In this document: positions 14,493-15,216 of the stretch, piece by piece
Layout: every line of letters begins with the position of its first letter
Position numbering within the stretch: position 1 is the first letter of the stretch
DNA from: Solirubrobacteraceae bacterium
GTDB taxonomy: Bacteria; Actinomycetota; Thermoleophilia; Solirubrobacterales; Solirubrobacteraceae
Direction of reading: 5' to 3'
Length of the DNA: 15,216 nt
NCBI GenBank assembly: GCA_030151725.1
Contig: JASLDD010000013.1
Location: 1 to 15,216, forward strand
The notes under the pieces: model-generated
The model's input: only the letters and a program-made list of their open reading frames with translations
Databases searched by the model: none
Told to the model about the DNA's origin: nothing
Made by a program: the position numbers and the translations under genes

Positions 14493-14533
14493 GAGATCTC
14501 TCTCAGTGACCAGTGATCAGAGGAGAGCGATAG

Positions 14534-15216
14534 ATGTTCGTGTTCAAGGCAGCGGTCGTCGGTGCGGGAACCATGGGTGGGCAGATCGCCCAGACGATTG
14601 CCGCCTCTGGGATTCCGGTGGTGCTCAAGGACATCGACGAGAAGCTCGTGCAGGCGGGGCTCGACGAGGCCCGCAATGTGACGAGCGGGCAGGTCGGCAA
14701 ACTGGTCGAGCGCGGCAAGCTCACCGCCGAGCAGGGCGAGGCGCAGATTGCAGAGGTGCTTGGCCGGATCCACGGCACGACCTCCTATGAGGGCTTTGGG
14801 GACGTCGACTTCGTAGTCGAGGCGGTGCCCGAGCGGATGGAGATCAAGCAGGCTGTGTTCGCGGAACTGGACGCCGCCACCCCTGGTCACGCGATCCTTG
14901 CATCCAATACGTCTTCGCTGTCGATCACCGAGATCGGCGAAGCGACGCTGCGCCCGGAGAAGGTCATCGGCTTTCACTACTTCTACCCCGCTTCGATCAT
15001 GCCGTTGATCGAGATCGTCGAGGGTGAGGAGACATCCGCCGAGACGGTCAGCGCCGCCGTCACGTTCGCCCAGACGATCCGCAAGCAGCCGATCACCTGC
15101 GCCGAGGTGCCCGGATTTGTCGTCAACCGCATCCTCAACTCGGGCATCTCGGAGGTCTGGCGCGAGCAGGAGGAGAAGGGGCTTTCGATCAAGAAGATCG
15201 ACGAGGGCGTGGGCGC
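14534..15216 (+). CDS. 3-hydroxyacyl-CoA dehydrogenase, N-terminal part (3' end outside window)
   Basis: 227 residues are visible from the ATG at 14534, preceded by GAGGAGAG at a 6-base spacing; the frame stays open to the window end. The enzyme oxidises L-3-hydroxyacyl-CoA to 3-ketoacyl-CoA with NAD+, the third step of beta-oxidation. The Rossmann motif is GAGTMG (10-15), with Asp33 ending the second strand for NAD ribose binding. Also present are VVEAVPE (94-100), SNTSSLSI (124-131), the catalytic His148 in GFHYFYP, its partner Glu160 in LIEIVEG, and Asn198 in GFVVNRIL at the start of the C-terminal helical domain. The usual HFFNP motif reads HYFYP here. Whether the protein ends as a stand-alone enzyme of about 290 residues or is fused to another domain cannot be seen. 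It is probably cotranscribed with the acyl-CoA dehydrogenase 138 bases upstream. Confidence 0.93.
   Translation, partial: MFVFKAAVVGAGTMGGQIAQTIAASGIPVVLKDIDEKLVQAGLDEARNVTSGQVGKLVERGKLTAEQGEAQIAEVLGRIHGTTSYEGFGDVDFVVEAVPERMEIKQAVFAELDAATPGHAILASNTSSLSITEIGEATLRPEKVIGFHYFYPASIMPLIEIVEGEETSAETVSAAVTFAQTIRKQPITCAEVPGFVVNRILNSGISEVWREQEEKGLSIKKIDEGVG

Noticed and set aside
13616..14977. 453-codon open frame on the minus strand across both beta-oxidation genes
   Set aside because: It lies wholly antisense to two genes with intact family motifs, and its protein has the Arg/His/Leu-rich composition of a GC-rich shadow frame.

Overview
The window comes from a GC-rich bacterium with GTG and TTG starts and dense, overlapping gene pairs. 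The gene content fits a high-GC actinomycete, possibly of the Solirubrobacterales/Thermoleophilia type: a pyrophosphate-type phosphofructokinase, a MoxR/CoxE-like pair, a secreted glucuronyl C5-epimerase-like protein and an MCAD-like acyl-CoA dehydrogenase. This taxonomic placement is inference from gene content, not from a marker gene. No mobile element, CRISPR array, tRNA or rRNA was seen, and no gap between genes exceeds 300 bases.

Bases 1-534 (+) hold the 3' end of a histone-deacetylase-family hydrolase. It converges with a minus-strand signalling/metabolism cluster at 544-4310, read right to left: a PAS/histidine kinase/receiver hybrid sensor, a receiver/HD-GYP cyclic-di-GMP phosphodiesterase and a phosphofructokinase with PPi-type active-site residues. 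The kinase has no ordinary start codon where its PAS domain begins. An ACG sits exactly where a start should be, behind a strong Shine-Dalgarno sequence.

Bases 4457-7156 (-) are a thiamine-precursor ABC transport operon. A clear TPP riboswitch precedes the ATPase, permease and lipoprotein binding protein. The three genes are joined by 4-base stop/start overlaps, and the ATPase Shine-Dalgarno appears to be the riboswitch's own conserved 3' end.

Bases 7178-9536 (-) are a MoxR AAA+ ATPase and a CoxE-like VWA protein, overlapping by 11 bases. Bases 9637-13094 (-) hold four genes with short gaps. In transcription order these are a one-TM protein with a duplicated C-terminal repeat, a small protein with a poly-aspartate tail, a secreted D-glucuronyl C5-epimerase-domain protein with a beta-rich C-terminal domain, and a four-TM protein with a long disordered tail.

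Bases 13223-15216 (+) are a fatty-acid beta-oxidation unit: acyl-CoA dehydrogenase, then the start of 3-hydroxyacyl-CoA dehydrogenase, which runs off the window. Its promoter carries a perfect 10-bp inverted repeat that looks like a TetR-type operator, and a large composite hairpin lies between the two genes. Most of the window is conventional. The points most worth a second look are the kinase start, the riboswitch architecture, the kinase type of the phosphofructokinase, the C5-epimerase and the operator and hairpin of the beta-oxidation unit.
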